Positions 1-7,576 of a DNA stretch of 64,000 bases are shown one piece after another; the first letter of the stretch is position 1, and every line of letters begins with the position of its first letter. Origin of the DNA: Streptomyces flavofungini (GTDB lineage: Bacteria; Actinomycetota; Actinomycetes; Streptomycetales; Streptomycetaceae). The stretch lies in contig NZ_CP128846.1 in NCBI RefSeq assembly GCF_030388665.1, forward strand, positions 7,660,001 to 7,724,000, in the 5' to 3' direction. The translations under genes and the position numbers were made by a program. The notes below the pieces were generated by a model that saw only the letters and a list, made by a program, of their open reading frames with translations, was not told the origin of the DNA and ran no database searches.

Positions 1-2
1 GC

Positions 3-110
3 GCCGCTTGTGAGGCTGAGTGCCTGTGCACCGGATACCCCGGACACACAGAATGCGTCTTCTGTGCGCTTCTCCATGAGGAGTATGAGGCGGGGACGCT
101 CGGACGTTAG
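3..110 (+). CDS. 3' end of a small Cys-rich protein (partial at left edge)
   Basis: The third reading frame is open from the window edge to a TAG at 108-110. The readable 35 residues contain C-x3-C-x-C followed by C-x2-C, a pattern that suggests a small zinc-binding protein. The start lies outside the window. No family recognised. It is the first of the run of small plus-strand phage genes. Confidence 0.35.
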   Translation, partial: AACEAECLCTGYPGHTECVFCALLHEEYEAGTLGR

Positions 111-197
111 TCCGTAGTCGACGGATTGGGGCATGGACTGAATCCATGCCCTTTCCTGTCTACTGCGTACGGCGGTAGTCGTGTAAGGGGTGGGGCA

Positions 198-497
198 GTG
201 CACAACGAACGCGCATACAAGATGGTTGAAGAGCGGTTCTCGGCTCACGTAAAGGTCTTCAATCACTATGACGTGAGCGACGACGATTCAGATACGCACT
301 ACTGGACAGCAAAGGACCGCCTAGAGCTTGCTCAGGTCGCTCTAGAGCGTGCCCCGGAAATGAAGGTGACGACCCTTGCTAGGTCCCTGGGAGGCATTTA
401 CCAGGCGATACGGAAGAACCTTACTCCTGACGAACTCGCGCGCTGGAATGAGGCCGACGACGTACTAGAGAATCTGGCGAACAAGTACGGCATGTAA
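198..497 (+). CDS. Hypothetical phage protein, 99 aa
   Basis: I do not recognise this protein. A longer frame opens at 126, but the GTG at 198 is preceded by the purine-rich AAGGGGTGGGG and gives a plausible hydrophilic product starting VHNERAYK. The C-terminal half (T-A-K-D-R-L-E-L-A onward) looks helical and charged. It lies in the same direction as the small genes that follow, probably in one transcript. Confidence 0.6.
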   Translation: MHNERAYKMVEERFSAHVKVFNHYDVSDDDSDTHYWTAKDRLELAQVALERAPEMKVTTLARSLGGIYQAIRKNLTPDELARWNEADDVLENLANKYGM

Positions 498-533
498 GGG
501 CGACGGGATCAACGAAATAGAAGGGGCGTAGGC

Positions 534-704
534 ATGTACGTGGCGCACATCGGACCGGCTTGGCATCAACGATTCGAATGCTACTGGGACGCGGTGAACT
601 ACGCGGCTAGTCACGGGCTTGGCCCGACGTTCGTAGAGCTGAACCTGAGTAAGACGTTGTACCGGGCAAGGCCTGTTGTTCCTTGTCGCCGAAAGGGGAA
701 GTAG
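534..704 (+). CDS. Hypothetical small phage protein, 56 aa
   Basis: An ATG at 534 follows a good Shine-Dalgarno (AAGGGG) and opens a 56-codon frame ending at TAG 702-704. The product is basic and has several Trp/Tyr residues near the N-terminus. No family recognised. Spacing to neighbours is short on both sides, as in the rest of this run. Confidence 0.5.
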   Translation: MYVAHIGPAWHQRFECYWDAVNYAASHGLGPTFVELNLSKTLYRARPVVPCRRKGK

Positions 705-773
705 GTCACAGATGATTCTCCGGGGCTGATTCCGATGAAATACGTTGCTGTGATCCCAGAGAGAAGGCGTTTC

Positions 774-959
774 ATGCGCATGATCGTGACCGTGTTCGGT
801 GCGGCGGTGATTGCCGCCGCCCTGTCAGTAGGCATCACGTATCAGGTGATGCAAAAGCGCGTCCAGGATGCTGAAGTGTCCAGCTTCAATGATGGATTCC
901 GTGATGGGGCGTGCCGTGGTGGGGAAGACGGATTCGGCAACCCGTGTAGTGAGGGCTGA
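774..959 (+). CDS. Small single-pass membrane protein, 61 aa
   Basis: The product begins MRMIVTVFGAAV and has one strong hydrophobic segment of about 20 residues at the N-terminus, followed by a short polar tail with two Cys. An in-frame ATG at 735 exists, but only the one at 774 has a well-placed Shine-Dalgarno (GAGAAGG, 7 nt upstream). The N-terminal segment could be a signal anchor or signal peptide. Function unknown. Its stop overlaps the next start (ATGA-type coupling at 957-961). Confidence 0.55.
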   Translation: MRMIVTVFGAAVIAAALSVGITYQVMQKRVQDAEVSSFNDGFRDGACRGGEDGFGNPCSEG

Positions 960-1144
960 TGCCTAAGCATTACGTAGCTGTTCGCTGGATTGAACGGGAC
1001 GGGCAAGAGTGCGTAGAGGTGACAGCGAGTTGGCGTTCCCGCGAGTTGGCCGAAGCGTCAGCGGAGAAGTTCACACGCCAGTTGGCGCCCGGTACGGCTC
1101 ACTCAGTTGAGTACCTGGGCAACAACGGCATGACTCAGTACTGA
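959..1144 (+). CDS. Hypothetical phage protein, 61 aa
   Basis: The ATG overlaps the TGA of the preceding gene, so translation is probably coupled. The protein has an alternating hydrophobic/charged pattern (HYVAVRWIERDG, then helix-like SRELAEASAEKF) suggesting a small alpha/beta fold. I do not recognise a family. Confidence 0.6.
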   Translation: MPKHYVAVRWIERDGQECVEVTASWRSRELAEASAEKFTRQLAPGTAHSVEYLGNNGMTQY

Positions 1145-1157
1145 GGGAAGGGGCCTG

Positions 1158-1379
1158 ATGGAAGCCAAGGACGTTCAGAACGGCTTACGCGTCGAGTACA
1201 AGCAATACGCGCACTGGTTGAACGGGACAATCGTTGGAGCAGCGTACGCCCATGGCACTCGCATGACTCGCGCCAATATCACGCACGCCGTGATCCTCTC
1301 ATCGCACAGCAGTAATCCGCCCAGGTCGATTGACTATGAGGTTGTCCCCTTGGGGGACGTTCGCAAGATTCGTCGCTAG
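1158..1379 (+). CDS. Hypothetical phage protein, 73 aa
   Basis: ATG at 1158 sits behind AAGGGG with good spacing. The product starts MEAKDVQNGLRVEY and ends in a basic tail. It is beta-rich in appearance. No family recognised. About 140 nt follow before the next gene; I see no convincing gene in that gap. Confidence 0.6.
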   Translation: MEAKDVQNGLRVEYKQYAHWLNGTIVGAAYAHGTRMTRANITHAVILSSHSSNPPRSIDYEVVPLGDVRKIRR

Positions 1380-1523
1380 CGACTCAATATCGGGGGCAGG
1401 GAAGTGCAGCCGCGTCCTCGTGGCCAAGACACCCTGCACTCGGTGTTGGACCTCTAGAGAACCACTCAGAGGCTCTAGTGAATCGTGTTCTGTCCGGGCA
1501 AGTTGTTTAGGGAAGGTTACGGA

Positions 1524-2288
1524 ATGGCGGAATGGCGCGCGGGCGGTAATGACGGCATCTTCTACCTGGGCAAGGAGGGAACGGAGGAGTACGGCGGTTA
1601 CGTGGTGCGGACGGACCACGCGCCCAACCCTGAGAAGTGGTTCGCGTACGAGTACGACACGGAGAAGCGCACGACCGTATGGGTTGGTGAGGCGCGGACC
1701 GCTGAGGACGCACAGAAGGCTGTAAAGGGTGAGTTCTTGTGCGAGGTCTTCCGTGACGACGAGCGTGGGCACTGCCCATATCCGGGCGTGGTGATTCGCA
1801 CCACCATCTACAAGGGTGAGCGGCTGCGGGTGATCGTGTGCGGGGAGCACTCCGGAGTCATGAAGGGGTGGGAAAGCGTCCGGCTGGAGGAGTACCGGGC
1901 TGAATACGGGCTCATGCCCAATGACCCGATCATCGGAGAGCGCATCTCGCCACCGCTCAACCTCCCGTCGATTCGTGAGGCCGTGCTGAAGGCGGGCACG
2001 GACACGGAGCGGAACATGTGGATTGCGCTTAGGGGTGTGGTCGTTCCGCTGGCCGAACTGCATCACTGGCGAGGGCACTTCGCGAGGTACCCGCTCGACC
2101 TGAATGCAAGGCCGCGCATCGACGCGTGGGGGCAGTGGAAGCGGGCGCATGGGCATGCACAGGGCATGTACGCGGTCTACATGCGCGAGGACTACGGACA
2201 GGAAAACGCCACGCTCCCGAATGAGCTGCTCCGGCTCATTGAGCGTGAGGCAGTCGAATACCTCAAGAGCAAGAAGGGCGGCAAGTGA
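1524..2288 (+). CDS. Hypothetical phage protein, 254 aa
   Basis: This is the largest gene of the left small-gene run. The frame opens at 1485, but the ATG at 1524 has GGGAAGG at good spacing and gives MAEWRAGGND. The protein is hydrophilic with two Cys-containing stretches (residues about 90-125) and no membrane segment. I cannot assign a function. A 441-residue open frame on the opposite strand covers most of it, but that is a codon-bias artefact. The next gene overlaps its stop (ATGA). Confidence 0.65.
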   Translation: MAEWRAGGNDGIFYLGKEGTEEYGGYVVRTDHAPNPEKWFAYEYDTEKRTTVWVGEARTAEDAQKAVKGEFLCEVFRDDERGHCPYPGVVIRTTIYKGERLRVIVCGEHSGVMKGWESVRLEEYRAEYGLMPNDPIIGERISPPLNLPSIREAVLKAGTDTERNMWIALRGVVVPLAELHHWRGHFARYPLDLNARPRIDAWGQWKRAHGHAQGMYAVYMREDYGQENATLPNELLRLIEREAVEYLKSKKGGK

Positions 2289-2632
2289 TGCGTCGACAGT
2301 CACAGGCCATAGCCATGGATCTTCGCTTCCACTTGTACGCGAGTGAGCCGGGGGCCGTCTACAACACCTACCCGAAGGGTGCCGGTCGGCCCGTGCCGGT
2401 CGCCTACACCGAAGAGGAACGGGCGGACAACGCTCGTCGGCGTGACGAAGTCCTGGCGGAGTGGCAGGCCGCTGACCCTGTGGGACATCGCCTTTGGAAT
2501 GAGGCAATGGAGAGGATGCGCGCAGGGGATGAGTCAGACCTAGCCGACGGGTGGGCAGCTCTGACTCTGGAGGACGGAGTAAGGCTCGTCGACCCGTGCC
2601 GCTACTGCCGAGAGTGTCGCTCACGACGCTAG
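2288..2632 (+). CDS. Hypothetical phage protein with C-terminal Cys cluster, 114 aa
   Basis: ATG at 2288 overlaps the stop of the preceding gene, which implies translational coupling; GTG 2285 and ATG 2315 are alternatives. The C-terminus has C-x2-C-x3-C within a basic tail, a possible zinc site. The middle is rich in Ala, Glu and Arg and probably helical. No family recognised. Confidence 0.6.
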   Translation: MRRQSQAIAMDLRFHLYASEPGAVYNTYPKGAGRPVPVAYTEEERADNARRRDEVLAEWQAADPVGHRLWNEAMERMRAGDESDLADGWAALTLEDGVRLVDPCRYCRECRSRR

Positions 2633-2644
2633 TCGCTGAGCTTG

Positions 2645-2675
2645 GGGCACGGAGGGGAACTCTCCCGCCGTGCCC
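2645..2675 (+). terminator. Hairpin terminator
   Basis: GGGCACGG at 2645-2652 pairs with CCGTGCCC at 2668-2675 (8-bp perfect stem) and is followed by TTTG. It lies just after the gene ending at 2632. Confidence 0.6.
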
Positions 2676-2708
2676 TTTGCCCTGCCACTAACAGAAGGGA
2701 GACGGCTG

Positions 2709-2858
2709 ATGGTCGACATGCGGTGTAACGGATGTGGGGAACCAATTGTGATCAGCGATAGTGATTGGGCGCGTAAGGATTTCATTCCTTGCCGTAAGTG
2801 CCCTGATGGTGGCGTGGACCTTGTCCACGCGCGCGGGCACTCGAACCCGGCTAGCTAG
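2709..2858 (+). CDS. Small zinc-ribbon-like protein, 49 aa
   Basis: ATG at 2709 is preceded by AGGGAG. The 49-residue product has C-x2-C near the N-terminus and C-x2-C in the middle, the layout of a zinc ribbon. No partner domain is present. Such mini zinc-ribbon proteins occur in phage early regions, usually without known role. Confidence 0.55.
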   Translation: MVDMRCNGCGEPIVISDSDWARKDFIPCRKCPDGGVDLVHARGHSNPAS

Positions 2859-2873
2859 GGAGAGGGACACAAC

Positions 2874-3203
2874 ATGGAGTACAAGAACATGGCTAGCGGG
2901 ATCGGCCCGAACATCTTCGGTATTCGCGTGGATATCGAATGGACCCCGATGCGTTGGGGAGTCCGTGTGACCGTGCGGGATGTGGACGAGGGCGAGCCGC
3001 ACAAGGTCATCCATCATCCGGATGCGGCTATCCAACTGCCATTGTCGGCAGATAGTGACCTGAGCGCAGTTGTACGGGCAACGCTCGCGCCATACCGGAA
3101 GCATTGCTCATCCGCAGGATGGATCGATGACCCCGTGACGGTGGCCTATGAACTGGCTGACCACGGTGATTTCCGTTGGGTCCCGGAGAAGCTGGCAGGT
3201 TAG
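2874..3203 (+). CDS. Hypothetical phage protein, 109 aa
   Basis: ATG at 2874 follows a GGGAGAGGGAC purine tract. The product has no membrane segment and looks like a small mixed alpha/beta protein. No family recognised. It is spaced 15 nt from the upstream and 8 nt from the downstream gene, consistent with one operon. Confidence 0.6.
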   Translation: MEYKNMASGIGPNIFGIRVDIEWTPMRWGVRVTVRDVDEGEPHKVIHHPDAAIQLPLSADSDLSAVVRATLAPYRKHCSSAGWIDDPVTVAYELADHGDFRWVPEKLAG

Positions 3204-3211
3204 GGGAGGCC

Positions 3212-3463
3212 ATGCCGGAAGAGCGAACGCTATATCGGGTCACCTTCGTCTACTACGCGGGCCCCGTCGTGCAGAGACGCACAGTCGCCATGGATGTCTC
3301 AGCACACCCGTTACGGCGGCAAGGGGACGTTATAGAGGGCGTGCGCAAGTTGTTGGCGGAGCAGGGCTATGACCTCAGTGGAGCGACTGCCTCTATCAGA
3401 CCTCTTGGCGTCGAGATATCCGGGGAGGAGTCACGTGTTGAAGCACCACCAGAAAATCCGTGA
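3212..3463 (+). CDS. Hypothetical phage protein, 83 aa
   Basis: The frame opens at 3176, but the ATG at 3212 is preceded by GGGGAGG at ideal spacing. The product starts MPEERTLYRVTFVYY and looks like a small beta-rich protein followed by a helix. No family recognised. It overlaps the next gene by 29 nt. Confidence 0.6.
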   Translation: MPEERTLYRVTFVYYAGPVVQRRTVAMDVSAHPLRRQGDVIEGVRKLLAEQGYDLSGATASIRPLGVEISGEESRVEAPPENP

Positions 3464-3698
3464 GTCCCAGCGCTTGTGGTCGAGTTGGCCGTACGGAAGT
3501 AGGCACAGGAGCGCAGGGGCGCGGCGCGCCCGGATCCGAAAGGACCAGCACTCATCCGACGAGTTCAAAATGATACCGCCTGTAGGGGTATGGCAACGGC
3601 GATACGCCTTCATGCTCAGGAGCGGACGGGAGAAGAATTGGAGCCCTGCCCCATCCGCTGAGTACGTCGATAGAGTCAGGCTGTGGCCGCTCAGATAG
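3435..3698 (+). CDS. Hypothetical basic phage protein, 87 aa
   Basis: GTG at 3435 follows GGGGAGGAG with about 4 nt spacing. The product is very basic (many Arg/Lys/His), which suggests nucleic-acid contact, but I recognise no domain. It overlaps the previous gene in another frame. Confidence 0.5.
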   Translation: MLKHHQKIRESQRLWSSWPYGSRHRSAGARRARIRKDQHSSDEFKMIPPVGVWQRRYAFMLRSGREKNWSPAPSAEYVDRVRLWPLR

Positions 3699-3709
3699 AA
3701 GGTGAGGAT

Positions 3710-4048
3710 ATGGCTCGCTCAGCAGTCCGCACATGGAAGAACCGGAACAGCGGGAAACTGACGAACCGTATAACCGTCCGGGTCGAACATCATCTGTGTT
3801 TGGCTGAGATGGTGGATGCGCTGTGCTCCGAGTACGTACGTAATGTGCTCGTGGAGGAGCTAGAGACGTTACCCGAACGGCTCTCGGCTAAGCGTGTTCT
3901 AGAGGCTGTTCGCGCCCAGTATGAGTACTACGGTACCAACGCGGTGTGGACGTGGAGCGACGACGTCCCTCTTGAATCGGATGACTGCCGGGCTTGGGCG
4001 GAGCGTGTCATCATCGCCGCGTTTCCTGAGATGGCGAAGAACCAGTGA
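3710..4048 (+). CDS. Hypothetical phage protein, 112 aa
   Basis: The frame opens at 3683, but ATG 3710 has a clear Shine-Dalgarno (GAAGGTGAGG). The product starts MARSAVRTWK and is predicted helical with a basic N-terminus and acidic C-terminal half. No family recognised. Confidence 0.6.
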   Translation: MARSAVRTWKNRNSGKLTNRITVRVEHHLCLAEMVDALCSEYVRNVLVEELETLPERLSAKRVLEAVRAQYEYYGTNAVWTWSDDVPLESDDCRAWAERVIIAAFPEMAKNQ

Positions 4049-4102
4049 AATCCCTCTGGGTGGCCCGTTTCTTCGGGTATGACGAGAACTGGAGAAGTTG
4101 AC

Positions 4103-4252
4103 ATGTCTGGCAAAGCGACAGGCGTAGACGTCATATACAGGTGCGGAGCCTGCAAGGAACAGTTCATCGTGTACCGGGATGTGCCGCCGGACTCTTTTCA
4201 GTTCATGATTGATCTGGAAGACGAGCACGAGGAATGTCCTGCGGAGGACTAG
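4103..4252 (+). CDS. Small protein with one C-x2-C knuckle, 49 aa
   Basis: ATG at 4103, preceded by GGAGAAG, opens a 49-codon frame ending at TAG 4250-4252. The product has a C-x2-C pair near residue 15 and a third Cys near the acidic C-terminus. Possibly a zinc-binding mini-protein. No family recognised. Confidence 0.5.
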   Translation: MSGKATGVDVIYRCGACKEQFIVYRDVPPDSFQFMIDLEDEHEECPAED

Positions 4253-4348
4253 CGCCGAAAACCTTTCTTGCTGAACTTCCATGGTTGGGCCTGATGTGCT
4301 TCCGGCGCTTCGGGCCTTTTCCATGGGCGCTCACCAGGAGGAGGAGTC

Positions 4349-4537
4349 ATGGCGACGAAGACGGTCAGTCTCGACCTGTGCGACATCTGCAACGCGAATG
4401 GAAAGGAGGCGGAGGCAACAGACAAGGTCGCGACCAAGAGCGTTAAGTATCTGCTGTGCAGTTCGCACAGCGACAGGATGGAACGTGAGCTGAAGAAGAT
4501 CTGCACTCAGCCGAAGTCGGCATACGAGGCTGCCTGA
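4349..4537 (+). CDS. Small protein with C-x2-C and C-x2-H motifs, 62 aa
   Basis: ATG at 4349 follows a strong AGGAGGAGGAG tract. The product carries C-x2-C at residues about 11-14 and C-x2-H at about 37-40, consistent with a zinc finger. It lies 11 nt before the DUF3987-like ATPase gene and could serve it. No family is certain. Confidence 0.6.
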   Translation: MATKTVSLDLCDICNANGKEAEATDKVATKSVKYLLCSSHSDRMERELKKICTQPKSAYEAA

Positions 4538-4548
4538 GAGGGGGAGCA

Positions 4549-5922
4549 GTGGAGGAGTACGGCAGTTTCGACGACATGGCGTACGGCGCCATGGGCCAGG
4601 CCGTGCGGCGGGCGATGCCGCACACGGAGGCTGATCCTGTCGGCGTCCTGGCCTCGCTGCTAGCGCTCTGGTCGGCCGCAGTACAAGGGCACATCAGACA
4701 GCCCGGCTCCGGCCGCCCTGCGGTCGTCTGGTCGGTCCTCGTGGGGCCGTCGAACCTCGGTCGTAAGGGGTACGCCGCCGACACGGCGTGGGCGGCCCTT
4801 GGGCCGTCACTGAGTAGCTTCCTCGGGACGCGTCGGCGGGAGTCGTTCAAATCGGGTGCTGCCATCGTGCAGAGCCTCGCCGAGCTGGAGGAGGACACCG
4901 CCCAGGCCGAGGGCGGCCCGGATGGTCGAGCGCTCTTCTACACGGAGGAGATGAGCGACACCCTGAAGGCCGCCGGGAAGGACAGTGATTACGGCAGCAT
5001 TCTGATTCGTGCCTGGGACGGCAAGGCCATCAGTAACACGGTGAAGGGCAAGGACGGCAGTATCGTCACGAGGGTTCCCGAACCTCTTCTGGGCCTATAC
5101 GCGCATGTTCAACCGCTCGTCTTCCGTCACTACGTGAAGCCACAGCATGCGGCGAGCGGTCTCTACAACCGGATGCTCTTCGTGTGCGTCCGAGCGTCCC
5201 AGACGATCCCTGAGGCGACCGACGGCGGCAGCCCGCTGGACGAGCTGAAGCCCGGTAAGCGGCTCGGGAAGGCCTACAGGTGGGCGACGGACGAGCCACG
5301 GTTCATGCGCTGGACCCAGTCAGCGGTGGACCGCCTGAATGCTCTTCGCCTCGACTATCAAGCGGAATTGGAGAACACGCCTCCTGAGGTTGGTGTCTTC
5401 ATCGAGCGCGCGTATGAACAGACGAAGCGTGTGGCAACGATCTTGTCGGCGGCCTCGATGGAGGAGCGCATCACGGGGCGGTGTGTGGTTGCTGCGGCGG
5501 CCTTCGTGGCCTACGCCAACAAGTCCATCAGGGCCGTCCTGGCGGAGGCCCCGAAGACAGGCCGGACTGTCCGGCCCCTGGCGGAGGCGATGAGGGAGGC
5601 CTTGAGGCGGGCAGGCGGCGAGATGAGGGCGACCGAGCTGCACAGGGCCGTCGGATCACGTTACCCTGCGGCCCTGCTCCGGCAGACGGCAGCCGACGAG
5701 CCTGACATGGCATGGGAGGAGCGACCGACCAGGAGCCCCGGCACCGTGCCGATCTATTTCAAGCTGGTGTCCCAGCCGACGCTTGGTCGGCCTAGTCTGA
5801 AGGTCGTCCCTAGCTCGCCTGTTCCTCCAGCTCGACCCCCGCGGCCGAGCCCGAAGCAGCCGAAGAAGAGAACCAAGCAGCCCCGGGACCCATACCGCAT
5901 CCCACTGGGGCACCTGGTCTAG
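4549..5922 (+). CDS. DUF3987-like replication ATPase/helicase-related protein, 457 aa
   Basis: Residues about 30-330 resemble DUF3987 proteins: an opening D-P-V-G-V-L-A-S-L-L-A-L segment, then WSVLVGPSNLGRKG, a variant P-loop-like G-x4-G-R-K-G, and a later acidic YTEEMSD segment. Family members are found in phages and mobile elements beside primases and are thought to act in replication initiation. The C-terminus (after about residue 400) is Pro/Lys/Arg-rich and probably disordered. GTG at 4549 follows GGGGGAG. It sits far from the main phage replication operon (32.8-40.7 kb), which is unusual. Family assignment is by motif memory, not by search. Confidence 0.6.
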   Translation: MEEYGSFDDMAYGAMGQAVRRAMPHTEADPVGVLASLLALWSAAVQGHIRQPGSGRPAVVWSVLVGPSNLGRKGYAADTAWAALGPSLSSFLGTRRRESFKSGAAIVQSLAELEEDTAQAEGGPDGRALFYTEEMSDTLKAAGKDSDYGSILIRAWDGKAISNTVKGKDGSIVTRVPEPLLGLYAHVQPLVFRHYVKPQHAASGLYNRMLFVCVRASQTIPEATDGGSPLDELKPGKRLGKAYRWATDEPRFMRWTQSAVDRLNALRLDYQAELENTPPEVGVFIERAYEQTKRVATILSAASMEERITGRCVVAAAAFVAYANKSIRAVLAEAPKTGRTVRPLAEAMREALRRAGGEMRATELHRAVGSRYPAALLRQTAADEPDMAWEERPTRSPGTVPIYFKLVSQPTLGRPSLKVVPSSPVPPARPPRPSPKQPKKRTKQPRDPYRIPLGHLV

Positions 5923-5967
5923 CAAGGGGGGCGGCCCGTCTACCGTCACCGGAAAGAGACTGCATAC

Positions 5968-6897
5968 GTGGGGCTGAACGAGAAGCAGCTAGCAGGCCTG
6001 AAACGGCTCCTCACGACATTCCCAACGAGTGTCGTCAAAGGTGGAGGTCTCCATCTGGCCACAGCCAGGTCTTTGGAGAAGGCCGGGCTAGTAGCCGTGG
6101 ACTACTACATTGAGACGGAATGGAATGGTGGGGTCGGCAACCACAAGCGGGAGAACACATGGAACGCGACGCTGACCGAATTGGGCATCCAAGAGGCACT
6201 AAAGCTTGGATACCGAGTTCATAGTGAGGGTGAGTGCGTCCTCCCGACCGCCTGTGAGTTGCACACCCCTATCCTGGGAAATCGTATTGCTGAGCCGAAA
6301 CTCGGTCATGCCGACAGAGAAGCCGGAGCTGCCGAGATGAGCGGGGATGCTTCAGCTGCCAGCGGTGGTCAATCCGATAGGCCGAAGGTGTGGCCGAAGG
6401 GAAAGCCGTACTTCATGGACATCGGTGCCGGGGCTCTGATCGCTGTTCCGGAAGACCTAGGGCACCCCATTTTTCGAAAGCGGGATGGGGAGTTGATCGG
6501 CTTCCTCACGCTGGAAGAATTTCGAAGCCCTGCGGTAGTGCGGGAGATCATGAAGGGTCGGTTCCCAGAGGAACAGGCCCGTTGGGATCAACTCCCTAAG
6601 GTTCGTCTTCCCGCCAAGATGGTGCGTGGCCTGGTCGAGGGCGACGCCATGGTGGGACCAGATCCCAGAGACATTCGAGCCGTCGAGATTTTGCAAGCAG
6701 CTGAGTATGTACCGGCCAATCGTGGTGAGAGTGCAATTCTGCGGGGCTCGACTGAAGACGTTCTGCATATCGTGAATTACTTGGAAGTCATCCGGGATGA
6801 TTGGCATAACGTGATCCATGCCTGGGAGCGCTTTGGATTTTCCAGGGCTGAAGCTGGCAAGCAGGCCGAGAAGATTAGGCGTCAGATTGACGGATAG
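5968..6897 (+). CDS. Hypothetical two-part phage protein, 309 aa
   Basis: I do not recognise the N-terminal half, which starts at a GTG (5968) and looks like a winged-helix-type region (G-L-K-R-L-L then T-A-R-S-L-E-K-A-G-L-V). The C-terminal 95 residues (RGLVEGDAM ... ERFGFSRAEA ... RRQIDG) are clearly paralogous to the whole of the next gene (6912-7208). The pair therefore arose by duplication, with this copy fused to an extra N-terminal domain. Confidence 0.65.
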   Translation: MGLNEKQLAGLKRLLTTFPTSVVKGGGLHLATARSLEKAGLVAVDYYIETEWNGGVGNHKRENTWNATLTELGIQEALKLGYRVHSEGECVLPTACELHTPILGNRIAEPKLGHADREAGAAEMSGDASAASGGQSDRPKVWPKGKPYFMDIGAGALIAVPEDLGHPIFRKRDGELIGFLTLEEFRSPAVVREIMKGRFPEEQARWDQLPKVRLPAKMVRGLVEGDAMVGPDPRDIRAVEILQAAEYVPANRGESAILRGSTEDVLHIVNYLEVIRDDWHNVIHAWERFGFSRAEAGKQAEKIRRQIDG

Positions 6898-6911
6898 CGG
6901 AAGGTGAGGAG

Positions 6912-7208
6912 ATGGCCGAGCTTGTGGCCGTGGCGGTCGATGCGGACATAGTCCGTGGCCTGCTCGACGGCGACGCGATGGAGGGGGCTGCGGAGGAGGA
7001 CCAGGCGGCCGTGGGCGTGCTCGCTGCTGCGTCGTACGGGGGCGCCGGTAGCGCGATGCTGGTGGCCGACAAGCCTGCGATACGGCACATTGCGGCGTAC
7101 CTGGAAGGGCTTCCTCGGATGGCGACGGAAGTCGTCGAGGATCGGTTCGGCTTCTCGTCGGAGAGCGCCGAGAAGGCGGCGACCAGCCTTCACAGACAGA
7201 TCGGTTGA
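6912..7208 (+). CDS. Hypothetical phage protein paralogous to the C-terminus of its upstream neighbour, 98 aa
   Basis: ATG at 6912 follows GGAAGGTGAGGAG. The product shares R-G-L-x-x-G-D-A-M, a middle A-A-x-Y segment and a closing R-F-G-F-S with R-Q-I-G against residues about 215-309 of the gene ending at 6897. The third-position GC is higher than in that neighbour, so the copies are not a very recent duplication or were acquired separately. Function unknown. Confidence 0.65.
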   Translation: MAELVAVAVDADIVRGLLDGDAMEGAAEEDQAAVGVLAAASYGGAGSAMLVADKPAIRHIAAYLEGLPRMATEVVEDRFGFSSESAEKAATSLHRQIG

Positions 7209-7231
7209 GGCTCCAGAAGAGGAGAGGGAAC

Positions 7232-7483
7232 GTGGACAACGCAGAGGCCAGCGAAGGCCGTGACTGTCTCGACCGTGGCAACGAGGGCCACACCTGCCAA
7301 GGTGCAGTGACGGGGCGGCCGTCACACGCTGGCACCGGCACGATCATCTGGCGCTGCCAGGCAGGCCACCAGGCCGCCGCCGAGCACGCTCGACAGGTGC
7401 AGGAGCGCTACCCAGACTCGTCGACCCCGGCATCCTGGTTCGACCCGACGTTTGCCGGAGAGCGGTGGAACGAGGACGACTGA
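7232..7483 (+). CDS. Hypothetical Cys/His-containing phage protein, 83 aa
   Basis: GTG at 7232 lies behind AGAGGAGAGGG, a better start than the TTG at 7205. The product carries three Cys and several His residues spaced over 45 residues (RDCLDRGNEGHTC ... WRCQAGH) that could bind a metal. The C-terminus is acidic. No family recognised. A terminator follows. Confidence 0.55.
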   Translation: MDNAEASEGRDCLDRGNEGHTCQGAVTGRPSHAGTGTIIWRCQAGHQAAAEHARQVQERYPDSSTPASWFDPTFAGERWNEDD

Positions 7484-7508
7484 AGTCCCACAATCGATGA
7501 GCAATTCT

Positions 7509-7530
7509 GGGGGCCGGGAGACTGGCCCCC
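7509..7530 (+). terminator. Hairpin terminator
   Basis: GGGGGCC at 7509-7515 pairs with GGCCCCC at 7524-7530, followed by ATTT. It closes the small-gene run before the recombinase gene. Confidence 0.6.
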
Positions 7531-7576
7531 ATTTCCATGCCCAAATACGGCCGGGCTCACTACATATCGGAGCGCA

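Noticed and set aside
1299..2624. 441-aa minus-strand open frame
   Set aside because: It lies antisense to two well-supported plus-strand genes with Shine-Dalgarno sequences; its composition (Arg/Pro/Leu-rich) is typical of a shadow frame.
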